A stretch of DNA of 9,409 bases, taken from assembly GCA_002363695.1 (NCBI GenBank), contig DEWO01000104.1, positions 17,529 to 26,937 of the forward strand, written 5' to 3'. This DNA is from Prevotella sp. UBA3208 (GTDB lineage: Bacteria; Bacteroidota; Bacteroidia; Bacteroidales; Bacteroidaceae). Below are positions 1 through 6,512 of the stretch, one piece after another. Under the pieces are notes generated by a model. It had not been told where the DNA came from, did no database searches, and worked only from the letters and a program-made list of their open reading frames with translations. The translations under genes were made by a program, and so were the position numbers. How positions within the stretch are numbered: position 1 is the stretch's first letter; each line of letters starts with the position of its first letter.

Positions 1-408
1 GCCATGCGCAACATCAAGCATCCGAAGAAAAACAAGCTGGGTGCTTCCACCATCTCGCAGCAGACGGCCAAGAACGTGTTTCTGTGGCCTGGGCGCTCGT
101 GGGTGCGCAAGGGCTTCGAGGTCTATTTTACCACCCTCATCGAGGTGATGTGGTCTAAGGAGCGCATCATGGAGGTCTACCTCAACTCTATCGAGATGGG
201 CGACGGCATCTATGGTGCCGATGCCGTTGCGGAGCATCATTTCCAGACGACGGCAGACCAGCTGACCAAGGGCCAGTGTGCGCTGATAGCCGTCTCGCTG
301 CCCAACCCGCGACGCATGAACTCGGCGCGTCCCAGTGCCTATATGCTGAAGCGCCAGAAGCGCATCCTGCGCGAGATGAAGTTCGTCAAGCCGCTGGACG
401 GCAAGTAA
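1..408 (+). CDS. mtgA: Monofunctional peptidoglycan glycosyltransferase (GT51), C-terminal part, cut by left edge
   Basis: GT51 enzymes polymerise lipid II into glycan strands at the outer face of the inner membrane. The frame is open from base 1, so the true start lies outside the window; the ATG at base 4 is internal. Counting from that Met, the visible part has the lipid II-binding motif GASTISQQ (13-20; usually GGSTI-QQ, so one Gly is Ala), then the [13 protein letters not shown] and [10 protein letters not shown] segments (35-61), [15 protein letters not shown] (66-80) and LPNPRR (99-104). FLWPGRSW at 26-33 is close to what E. coli MtgA has at this point. The protein ends about 30 residues after the glycosyltransferase core with no transpeptidase domain, which separates it from bifunctional class A PBPs. 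The N-terminal membrane helix and the first catalytic Glu motif (EDxxF) are not visible. Confidence in the family is high. Confidence 0.93.
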   Translation, partial: AMRNIKHPKKNKLGASTISQQTAKNVFLWPGRSWVRKGFEVYFTTLIEVMWSKERIMEVYLNSIEMGDGIYGADAVAEHHFQTTADQLTKGQCALIAVSLPNPRRMNSARPSAYMLKRQKRILREMKFVKPLDGK

Positions 409-440
409 TGCCTCATCATTTATAGGTATTTATATTTGGA

Positions 441-477
441 AAAGGTACGTTTTACGCTTTTATTTCGTACCTTTGCA
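441..477 (+). promoter_or_regulatory. Promoter of feoAB, with inverted repeat over the -7 box
   Basis: TACCTTTGCA at 468-477 matches the Bacteroidetes -7 consensus TAnnTTTG and lies 23 bp before the feoAB ATG, predicting a leader of about 20 nt. No TTTG -33 element stands at the usual 19-21 bp spacing. A perfect 9-bp inverted repeat, AAAGGTACG (441-449) and CGTACCTTT (466-474), has its right arm inside the -7 box. It could be an operator or a hairpin ending the mtgA transcript, although no T-run follows. The promoter call is by consensus only. Confidence 0.65.
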
Positions 478-500
478 GTCATAAATTAGGAAATTAGGTT

Positions 501-2843
501 ATGAAACTGTCGGAACTGAAGAACGGCGAAAGCGCAGTCATCGTGAAGGTACATGGTCACGGTGGCTTCCGCAAGCGCATCATCGAAATGGGCTTTATCA
601 AGGGTAAAACGATTGAAGTGATGCTGAATGCTCCCCTGCAAGACCCTGTCAAGTACAAACTGATGGGCTATGAGGTGAGCCTGCGCCGTCAGGAGGCAGA
701 GATGATAGAGGTGCTCACGGAAGCGGACGGGAAGCCCCAGGATGGCCCGACATTTCCCCAAGGCATGAGGGTGGAGGTGGAGAACAGCCGCCGCAAGGAC
801 ATCAACCCCGAGGACCATCCCGACGACTATCTGCAGCACATGGCTCTGCGCGAGCACCGTACCATCAACGTGGCGCTGGTGGGCAATCCCAACTGTGGCA
901 AGACGTCGCTCTTCAACTTCGCCTCGGGTGCCCACGGACATGTGGGCAACTACTCAGGCGTCACCGTCGATGCCTCTGAGGCCCATGCCTCCTATTTCGG
1001 CTACGAGTTCAACCTGACCGACCTGCCAGGCACCTATTCGCTGTCGTGCTACTCGCCTGAGGAACTCTACGTGCGTCAGCACCTGACAGAACAGACACCC
1101 GATGTCGTCATCAACGTTATCGACTCGTCCAACATCGAGCGCAACCTCTATCTGACCACCCAGCTGCTCGACATGGATATTCCCATGGTGGCAGCCCTCA
1201 ACATGTACGACGAGTTCGAGCGTCGTGGTGACTCGCTGGACCTGGAGGTACTCTCCACCTTGCTGGGTACGCCACTGGTGCCGACGTCGTTCAAGAGCGG
1301 CATGGGAGTCGAAGCCTTGTTCCGCACCGTCATTCAGGTCTATGAGGGTGTCAGCCAGACGGCCCGACACATCCACATCAACTACGGACACGAGATAGAG
1401 GACGGCATCCGTCACATACAGGCCTACCTGAAGCCCGACGGCAGCATCACTCCCCACTATTCCACCCGTTACGTGGCCCTGAAGCTGTTGGAGCACGACA
1501 CCAGTATCGAGAACTTCGTGCGCCAGAAGGCCGGTGAGCGCAGCAAGTCCATCCTCGTTGAGCGCGACAAGGCTGCTGCCCGTGTCTTCGAAGAGACCAA
1601 CAGCGACTCCGAGACGGCCATCATGGATGCCAAGTACGGATTCATCAACGGAGCGCTGACGGAAGCACAGTTCAAGGCTGGTCACAAGCAGGATACCTAC
1701 AAGACCACGCACATCATCGACAATATCCTGTCGCATAAATACCTGGGATTCCCCATCTTCTTCCTCATCCTGTTCCTCATGTTCCAGACCACCTTCGTCC
1801 TCGGCCAGTATCCTATGGACTGGATAGACGCTGGCGTCGAGCGGCTGGGCTCGTTCTTCAGCCGCATCATGGCCGACGGCCCGCTGAAGGATATGCTGGT
1901 GGACGGTGTGATAGGTGGAGTAGGGGCCGTCATCGTGTTCCTGCCCCAGATTCTGATACTCTACTTCTTCATCTCGCTGATGGAAGACTCGGGCTACATG
2001 GCCCGTGCAGCCTTCATCATGGACAAGCTCATGCACGGCATGGGACTGCACGGCAAGTCGTTCATCCCGCTGGTCATGGGCTTTGGCTGTAACGTGCCTG
2101 CCATTATGGCTACGCGAACCATCGAGAGCCGTCGCTCGCGACTCATCACCATGCTCATCCTGCCGTTCATGTCCTGCTCGGCCCGATTGCCCATCTACAT
2201 CATGATTATCGGCACTTTCTTCGCTGTCGAGTACCAGTCGTTTGTCATGCTCTCGCTATACGCTATCGGCATCCTGACGGCAGTCATCGTCAGCAAGCTC
2301 TTCTCGACCTTTGTCATCAAGGGCGAGGATACGCCTTTCGTCATGGAGCTGCCCCCTTATCGCTGGCCGACAGCCAAAGCCATTGGACGCCACACGTGGG
2401 AGAAAGGCAAGGAGTATCTGAAGAAGATGGGCGGCATCATTCTCGTGGCCAGCATCATTGTCTGGGCTTTGGGCTACTACGGACCCGCTGGTCAGGCACC
2501 TAATATGGAACAGTCGTACATCGGACTGATGGGTCAGTGGATATCGCCCTTGTTCTCCCCCCAGGGCTTCACCTGGCAGTTGGACGTCTCGCTCATTGCC
2601 GGTGTGGGAGCCAAGGAGATTGTGGCATCCACCATCGGCGTGCTGGGCGGACTCGACGGCATCACCCCCCTGGTGGCCTACAGCTATCTGCTCTTCGTCC
2701 TGCTCTACTTCCCCTGCATTGCCACCATCGTTGCCATCCGTCACGAGAGTGGCTCGTGGAAGTGGGCCGTCTTTGCAGCCCTTTACACCACCGTTCTGGC
2801 GTGGGTCGTCTCAGCCGTTGTCTACCAGCTGGGCAGCCTGTAG
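501..2843 (+). CDS. feoB: Fused ferrous iron transport protein FeoA-FeoB
   Basis: This is a GTP-dependent Fe(II) importer of the inner membrane. Residues 1-75 are a FeoA domain (SH3-like; LSELKNGESAVI and the GHGGFRKRIIEMGF segment). Residues 76-120 are a hydrophilic linker. The G domain follows: G1 GNPNCGKT (128-135), G2 Thr155 in YSGVTVD, G3 DLPG (174-177), G4 NMYD (234-237), and a G5-like SFKSG (263-267). The membrane part starts near residue 415 and contains the two gate repeats, including EDSGYMARAAFIMD (495-508), GFGCNVPAIMATRTI (527-541) with Cys530, and LPFMSCSARLPIY (554-566) with Cys559. At 780 aa it is full length. FeoA-FeoB fusions are known in Bacteroides and Porphyromonas, so the fusion is normal here. 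No separate feoC is adjacent. The ATG at 501 is supported by the promoter 23 bp upstream. It does not overlap its neighbours. No convincing Fur box was seen. Confidence 0.97.
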   Translation: MKLSELKNGESAVIVKVHGHGGFRKRIIEMGFIKGKTIEVMLNAPLQDPVKYKLMGYEVSLRRQEAEMIEVLTEADGKPQDGPTFPQGMRVEVENSRRKDINPEDHPDDYLQHMALREHRTINVALVGNPNCGKTSLFNFASGAHGHVGNYSGVTVDASEAHASYFGYEFNLTDLPGTYSLSCYSPEELYVRQHLTEQTPDVVINVIDSSNIERNLYLTTQLLDMDIPMVAALNMYDEFERRGDSLDLEVLSTLLGTPLVPTSFKSGMGVEALFRTVIQVYEGVSQTARHIHINYGHEIEDGIRHIQAYLKPDGSITPHYSTRYVALKLLEHDTSIENFVRQKAGERSKSILVERDKAAARVFEETNSDSETAIMDAKYGFINGALTEAQFKAGHKQDTYKTTHIIDNILSHKYLGFPIFFLILFLMFQTTFVLGQYPMDWIDAGVERLGSFFSRIMADGPLKDMLVDGVIGGVGAVIVFLPQILILYFFISLMEDSGYMARAAFIMDKLMHGMGLHGKSFIPLVMGFGCNVPAIMATRTIESRRSRLITMLILPFMSCSARLPIYIMIIGTFFAVEYQSFVMLSLYAIGILTAVIVSKLFSTFVIKGEDTPFVMELPPYRWPTAKAIGRHTWEKGKEYLKKMGGIILVASIIVWALGYYGPAGQAPNMEQSYIGLMGQWISPLFSPQGFTWQLDVSLIAGVGAKEIVASTIGVLGGLDGITPLVAYSYLLFVLLYFPCIATIVAIRHESGSWKWAVFAALYTTVLAWVVSAVVYQLGSL

Positions 2844-2869
2844 GGGGACGCTGGTACTGACTGTAAGTT

Positions 2870-2909
2870 CTTTTTACCCTTTTTCGGTTTTCGCCTTTTT
2901 ACCCTTTTT
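2870..2909. repeat. 15-bp direct repeat, period 25
   Basis: CTTTTTACCCTTTTT occurs at 2870-2884 and again, exactly, at 2895-2909, separated by CGGTTTTCGC. The plus strand here is strongly pyrimidine-rich and lies just after the feoAB stop. It may be a low-complexity relic or part of a 3' end signal; no hairpin directly precedes the T-runs. Confidence 0.8.
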
Positions 2910-3022
2910 GCCTTCCTTCCGTCGTCCGTTTTTGCGCGCTGGGCAGGGCGTAAATTTTCTTAGGCCTATTAGTAAATTCCCCCTCGCCGCGTGCATCCGC
3001 ATCCTTCTTCTGGTTGACGATG

Positions 3023-3054
3023 CAAAGGTACGAAAATTTCAAGTCAGTTCCAAA
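3023..3054 (-). promoter_or_regulatory. Orphan minus-strand promoter in the feoAB/lolA-like gap
   Basis: Read on the minus strand, TTTG (3051-3054) is followed after exactly 20 bp by TACCTTTG (3023-3030). This matches both boxes of the Bacteroidetes primary sigma-factor promoter (TTTG, 19-21 bp, TAnnTTTG). It is the only place in the window where I found both boxes at good spacing. The start point would be near 3019, with transcription running left through the gap and then antisense to the 3' end of feoAB. No recognised gene lies downstream. Confidence 0.55.
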
Positions 3055-3123
3055 TTTTGCCCCTCCAATTCTGCCGATTTTCAGCACAAACTGCGCGAAT
3101 TCGTTTCAGCAGCCTGAACGGGT

Positions 3124-3269
3124 CGATGACAGATGACAGATGACAGTTTTCTGAAAATCAGTGCGCCTTTATATATAGTATTATATATATTATAATATAT
3201 ATAATACTATACCCTCTATACTCCCAAATTCAAAAAACTGTCATCTGTCATAACTGTCATTTGTCATCG
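3124..3269. repeat. Nested inverted-repeat (MITE- or REP-like) element
   Basis: The left arm has three tandem copies of GATGACA (3125-3145). The right arm has four copies of TGTCATN (3239-3268), its near reverse complement. Positions 3133-3155 pair with 3229-3251 with one mismatch in 23, including an unbroken 18-bp stretch (3133-3150 with 3234-3251). The outermost CGATGACA (3124-3131) and TGTCATCG (3262-3269) also match, the right arm carrying one extra unit. A perfect palindrome sits at the shared centre (3174-3211). No open reading frame lies inside and no clear target-site duplication flanks it. It could act as a barrier between the two convergent genes, but no T-run marks it as a standard intrinsic terminator. 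Confidence 0.85.
3174..3211. repeat. Perfect 38-bp AT palindrome
   Basis: Positions 3174-3192 are the exact reverse complement of 3193-3211, with no spacer. The only G and C in the palindrome are at 3178 and 3207, which pair with each other. Its centre (3192.5) practically coincides with that of the outer arms (3192). Such a sequence can extrude as a cruciform in DNA or fold as a long RNA hairpin. Confidence 0.95.
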
Positions 3270-3294
3270 CTTTGCTACCAAAAGACAACCTACT

Positions 3295-3924
3295 CTAACT
3301 ATCCTGTCTTTTGTCGATAAACTTGCAGTGTGAGTACTGTTCGCGAGGGAATTTGAACAAGCTGTCGTCAATGTCGCCCAACTTGAAATTGCTAATCTTG
3401 ATAGTCGTATGGAAGATGCCTACTTTGATGCGGATGCTGGTTGGGGTATGACTCGTACGATCCAGCATGACGCGAGCCTCCTTGATACCTTTCACGCCTT
3501 TCTTTGCCTTCAGCGTGATAGCAAATCCCTTCTTTTTCTCGTCCTTGATGCTGTATTGATAGTTGTTGGGGTCAAACTTGAACTTGGTGGCATACTTGTC
3601 TCGTTTCTCCGAATGGGCATCATAGACGGTAACGGTTTTCTTTTTGCGTTCCAGCCGATGGTAGGTTACATCGTCATTCCAGGCAATGTATTTCTCGTCG
3701 ATAAACTTACTCTTCTTCTGCTTCATCCAGATGGTGCCCTCGGTCTTGTAGATGCCGATGATGTTCACCTTATAGTGCAACGTGCCGCCCTCTTCGCCAA
3801 AGAGACGGCTGTATATGTCCATGAATATACGGCGAGCCTGCTGCGCATTGGGTGTTTCGTGTTCCTGGGCAGGAAGGCATAACGTGAAGCAAAGAATACT
3901 TGCTAACAAAAACAATCTTTTCAT
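3295..3924 (-). CDS. LolA-like periplasmic protein (putative outer-membrane lipoprotein carrier)
   Basis: The product is 209 aa with a Sec signal peptide (MKRLFLLASILCFTLCLPAQ, cleavage expected near residue 20). The mature part is very lysine-rich and is predicted to be mostly beta-strand: KVNIIGIYKTEGTIWMKQKK (52-71), YIAWNDDVTYHRLERKKKTVTVYD-like strands (79-102), a KFDPNNY segment (116-122), then KGFAITLKAKKG and IKISNFKLGDIDDSLFKFP (133-193). The order and the closing D-S-LF-FP pattern resemble Bacteroidetes LolA-like proteins, which shuttle lipoproteins or lipids across the periplasm; this is a fold-level recognition. The frame extends to 3966, but that start lies upstream of the -7 box and inside the rpiB terminator, and it would bury the signal peptide. 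The Met at 3924 is therefore preferred. It is monocistronic in this view and converges on feoAB. Confidence 0.6.
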   Translation of the reverse strand: MKRLFLLASILCFTLCLPAQEHETPNAQQARRIFMDIYSRLFGEEGGTLHYKVNIIGIYKTEGTIWMKQKKSKFIDEKYIAWNDDVTYHRLERKKKTVTVYDAHSEKRDKYATKFKFDPNNYQYSIKDEKKKGFAITLKAKKGVKGIKEARVMLDRTSHTPTSIRIKVGIFHTTIKISNFKLGDIDDSLFKFPREQYSHCKFIDKRQDS

Positions 3925-3931
3925 AACGGTG

Positions 3932-3941
3932 TGCAAAGGTA
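3932..3941 (-). promoter_or_regulatory. Promoter -7 box of the LolA-like gene
   Basis: The minus strand reads TACCTTTGCA, matching TAnnTTTG. The start point would be near 3930, leaving a leader of only about 6 nt before the ATG at 3924, so the mRNA may be nearly leaderless. No TTTG is found at -33, where the rpiB terminator hairpin sits instead. Confidence 0.55.
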
Positions 3942-3978
3942 AACAAAAGAATCCACAACTTAGCATTGTGGATTCTTT
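3940..3978 (-). terminator. Intrinsic terminator of tkt-rpiB
   Basis: On the minus strand a perfect 13-bp stem, AAAGAATCCACAA (3966-3978) with TTGTGGATTCTTT (3946-3958), closes a 7-nt loop and continues into a T-rich tail, TTCTTTTGTTT. It starts 24 bp after the rpiB stop. The geometry is that of a standard Rho-independent terminator for leftward transcription. Its tail runs into the -7 box of the next gene. Confidence 0.88.
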
Positions 3979-4002
3979 ATTTAAGAAATATTATTTATTC
4001 GT

Positions 4003-4443
4003 TCACTTAATCGCAATCTTATCGACACGCTTCTGATGGCGTCCGCCTTCGAAAGTGGTCTTGAAGAACTCGTCCATGATTTGCTTGGCCGTGTTGTTGT
4101 CGATAAAGCGACCAGGCATCACCAGCACGTTGGCGTCGTTGTGCTGACGAATCAGGTGGGCAATCTCTGTGCACCAAGCCAATCCGGCACGGACACCCTG
4201 ATGCTTGTTCAGCGTGATGGCAATACCTTCGCCCGAACCGCAGATGCCGATGCCGGGATACACTTCGCCACTCTCTATGCCCTCAGCCAGCGCGTGGCCA
4301 AAGTCAGGATAATCCACTGAGGCATCACTCCACGTACCATAGTCCTTGTAGGGATAGCCTTTCTCCTCCAGATACTGGAGCACATATTTTTTCAAAGGGT
4401 AGCCAGCGTGGTCGCAGGCTACACCAACAGTTTTTACTTCCAT
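4003..4443 (-). CDS. rpiB: Ribose-5-phosphate isomerase B
   Basis: This cytoplasmic enzyme interconverts ribose 5-phosphate and ribulose 5-phosphate in the non-oxidative pentose phosphate pathway. At 146 aa it has the usual RpiB/LacAB length. Visible hallmarks are CDHAG (10-14), YGTWS and DYPDF (35-48), the catalytic Cys68 in ICGSGEG (67-73), RQHNDANVL (99-107) with His101, GRF (111-113), and EGGRHQKRV (132-140), which binds phosphate. E. coli RpiB has GTGVG where this protein has GSGEG. The ATG at 4441-4443 shares one base with the tkt stop codon (TAATG), so the two are almost certainly translationally coupled and co-transcribed. An intrinsic terminator follows. The LacAB galactose-6-phosphate isomerase subunits are homologous alternatives, but the strong RpiB motifs and the transketolase partner argue against them. 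Confidence 0.96.
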   Translation of the reverse strand: MEVKTVGVACDHAGYPLKKYVLQYLEEKGYPYKDYGTWSDASVDYPDFGHALAEGIESGEVYPGIGICGSGEGIAITLNKHQGVRAGLAWCTEIAHLIRQHNDANVLVMPGRFIDNNTAKQIMDEFFKTTFEGGRHQKRVDKIAIK

Positions 4444-6458
4444 TATGCTAATAACTTTTTAACTTGTTCGTAAACATTTTGTCCAGTGTAACCCAACTTT
4501 TCGTCGAGCACCTTGTAAGGAGCAGAGAATCCGAAGCTCTGCAGGCCCCATACGCAACCGTCGGCACCTACCAGACCCTCGAGGGTTACAGGAAGCCCGG
4601 CGGTAAGACCGAACTTCTTCTTGCCGGCAGGCAGCACGCTCTCCTGATACTCCTTCGACTGTGAACGGAACAAACCTTCAGAGGGTACGCTCACCACACG
4701 AACCTTGATGCCGTCCTTGCGCAGCAGGTCGGCACCGGCCTCCAGGGTAGACACCTCAGAGCCGCTGGCCAACAGGATGACGTCGTAGTCAGCATCAGAA
4801 CCGGCTACAACATAAGCACCCTTGGTAGCCTGAGAGTAGTCGTTGCCGGCAGGCAGCATGTCGATGTTCTGGCGAGAGAAGATGAGGGCAGTAGGCGTCT
4901 CCATGTTCTCCATAGCCATGCGCCAGCAGACGGTCGTCTCCTCAGCGTCAGCAGGACGTACAACCAGTACGCTGTTCTTGCCGTGATGGTTCTTCAGCTT
5001 CTCCATCAGGCGAATCTGAGCTTCTTGCTCAACGGGCTCGTGGGTAGGACCGTCCTCACCAACGCGGAAGGCATCGTGAGTCCAGATGAACTTCACGGGC
5101 AGTTCCATCAGGGCTGCCATACGTACAGCGGGCTTCATGTAGTCAGAGAATACAAAGAAGGTACCACATGCTGGAATCACACCACCGTGCAGAGCCATAC
5201 CGATGCAGCAGCAAGCCATTGTCAACTCAGCCACACCAGCCTGGAAGAATGCACCCGAGAAGTCGCCACGGACGATGTCGTGCGTCTTCTTCAGGAATCC
5301 GTCGGTCTTATCAGAGTTCGAGAGGTCGGCAGAAGCACAAATCATGTTGGGCACCTGCTCAGCCAGTACGCTCAGGACAGTAGCCGAAGCGCCACGGGTA
5401 GCAGCACCGGCCTTCTGCTCAACCTTCGACCAGTCAATCTTAGGAGCCTTACCGCTGAACCAGTCTTTCAGCTGCTGAGCCTTCTCGGGGTTAGCCTTGG
5501 CCCAAGCTTCTTTCTTGGCATAGCGCTCAGCACAAATCTGCTTCAACTCAGCAGCACGCTTAGCATAGAGTTCCTTTACTTCTGGGAAAATCTGGAACGG
5601 ATTCTCGGGGTCAGCACCCAGGTTCTTCATGGTGTTGATGTAGGCATCGCCACCGAGAGGAGCACCATGGGTAGCGCAGTTCTTCTCGTATGAAGAGTTG
5701 TCAGCCTTGCGTGCGCCCTTACCCATCACGCAGTGACCGATGATGAGTGACGGACGGTTCTGTTCCTTCTGGGCGTTCTTGATGGCCTCGCGAATCTGGT
5801 CAACGTCGTTACCGTCAATCTTCTGAACATACCATCCCCAAGCCTCGTACTTCTTGGCGGTATCCTCGCTGGTCACCGTCTCAGTGGTGGTAGACAGCTG
5901 GATGTCGTTAGCGTCATAGAACATGATGAGGTTGTCCAGCCCCAGGTTACCGGCAATACGGCCTGCACCCTGCGAAATCTCCTCCTGTACGCCACCGTCA
6001 GAGATGTAGGCATAGATGGTTTGACCCATCACTTCCTCACCCAGCTTAGCCTTCAGGAACTTAGCAGCAATGGCAGCACCAACGGCGAAGGTGTGACCTT
6101 GTCCCAGAGGGCCAGAGGTGTTCTCGATGCCGCGTGCAATTTCACGCTCAGGGTGTCCGGGAGTGACTGAGCCCCACTGACGCAGGTTCTTCAGGTCGTC
6201 CAGCGTATATTTTCCAATCAGGCACAGCTGTGAGTACAGCATTGGAGCCATGTGGCCAGGGTCCAAGAAGAAGCGGTCGCGTCCTTCCCATGTGGGGTTC
6301 TCAGGATCATATACAAGGAATTCACTGTAGAGGGTGTTGATGAAATCAGCACCACCCATAGCACCACCGGGATGTCCCGACTTTGCTTTCTCAACCATCG
6401 AAGCAGCCAAAATACGGATGTTGTCAGCTGCGCGATTCATAATTTTGTTGTCGTTCAT
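4443..6458 (-). CDS. tkt: Transketolase
   Basis: This thiamine-diphosphate enzyme moves two-carbon units between ketose and aldose phosphates (xylulose 5-P, ribose 5-P, erythrose 4-P) in the cytoplasm. The full-length protein from the chosen start is 671 aa. In order it shows SGHPGG (27-32), GHM (68-70), TPGHPE (99-104), GPLGQG (116-121), and the ThDP/metal motif running from SDGG (153-156) to DAN (182-184). The pyrimidine domain carries the activating Glu411 in GVAELTM (408-414) and HDAFRVGEDGPTHEPVEQ (461-478), which contributes substrate-binding His461 and His473. The C-terminal domain begins near residue 545. The frame is open to 6518, but that start falls inside the -7 box, so Met at 6458 is preferred; Met at 6440 (MNRAADN) is the alternative. 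It overlaps rpiB by one base. Confidence 0.96.
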   Translation of the reverse strand: MNDNKIMNRAADNIRILAASMVEKAKSGHPGGAMGGADFINTLYSEFLVYDPENPTWEGRDRFFLDPGHMAPMLYSQLCLIGKYTLDDLKNLRQWGSVTPGHPEREIARGIENTSGPLGQGHTFAVGAAIAAKFLKAKLGEEVMGQTIYAYISDGGVQEEISQGAGRIAGNLGLDNLIMFYDANDIQLSTTTETVTSEDTAKKYEAWGWYVQKIDGNDVDQIREAIKNAQKEQNRPSLIIGHCVMGKGARKADNSSYEKNCATHGAPLGGDAYINTMKNLGADPENPFQIFPEVKELYAKRAAELKQICAERYAKKEAWAKANPEKAQQLKDWFSGKAPKIDWSKVEQKAGAATRGASATVLSVLAEQVPNMICASADLSNSDKTDGFLKKTHDIVRGDFSGAFFQAGVAELTMACCCIGMALHGGVIPACGTFFVFSDYMKPAVRMAALMELPVKFIWTHDAFRVGEDGPTHEPVEQEAQIRLMEKLKNHHGKNSVLVVRPADAEETTVCWRMAMENMETPTALIFSRQNIDMLPAGNDYSQATKGAYVVAGSDADYDVILLASGSEVSTLEAGADLLRKDGIKVRVVSVPSEGLFRSQSKEYQESVLPAGKKKFGLTAGLPVTLEGLVGADGCVWGLQSFGFSAPYKVLDEKLGYTGQNVYEQVKKLLA

Positions 6459-6512
6459 AATAATAATTGATGTATTGTTAGTGTATTTTACATTGATGTT
6501 TCTTGAACTATT

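Larger units (their letters stand above)
2844..3294. other. 451-bp gap between convergent genes, with repeats and an orphan promoter
   Basis: This gap lies between the ends of feoAB (plus) and the LolA-like gene (minus). No convincing protein gene was found. From left to right it holds a pyrimidine-rich stretch with a 15-bp direct repeat (2870-2909), a minus-strand promoter at 3023-3054, and a large nested inverted repeat at 3124-3269. A 62-codon minus-strand frame at 2899-3087 exists but contains the promoter inside it and resembles nothing I recognise. A second minus-strand frame, from ATG 3002 or 2996 to the stop at 2874-2876, begins just downstream of that promoter and would encode a very basic peptide of 40-42 residues. 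It is unproven. Confidence 0.8.

Noticed and set aside
406..440. Possible Fur box upstream of feoAB
   Set aside because: Only a short imperfect AATG...CATT repeat is visible and it overlaps the mtgA stop; it does not match the 19-bp Fur pattern.
954..2051. A 365-codon open frame on the minus strand inside feoAB, and a shorter one at 486-941
   Set aside because: Both are antisense to a complete gene with all FeoA and FeoB motifs. The composition is His/Val/Asp/Gln-rich, as expected from reading GC-rich codons backward, and no domain is recognisable.
2823..2856. TACCAGC/GCTGGTA hairpin at the feoAB stop as a terminator
   Set aside because: The 7-bp stem has a 20-nt loop and the T-run begins 14 nt later, so the geometry is poor for intrinsic termination.
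2899..3087. A 62-codon minus-strand frame in the feoAB/lolA-like gap
   Set aside because: The strong minus-strand promoter lies within it, so its start would not be transcribed from that promoter; no family is recognised. A shorter frame downstream of the promoter is mentioned only as a possibility.
3125..3268. CRISPR-like array made of the TGTCATC/GATGACA units
   Set aside because: The units are only 7 bp, in opposite orientations, with no 30-40 bp spacers and no cas genes nearby.
3925..3966. A 14-codon N-terminal extension of the LolA-like protein
   Set aside because: It lies upstream of the promoter box and within the rpiB terminator, and it would bury the signal peptide.
4983..5693. A 236-codon plus-strand frame opposite transketolase
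   Set aside because: Shadow of the transketolase gene; no family features and no promoter.
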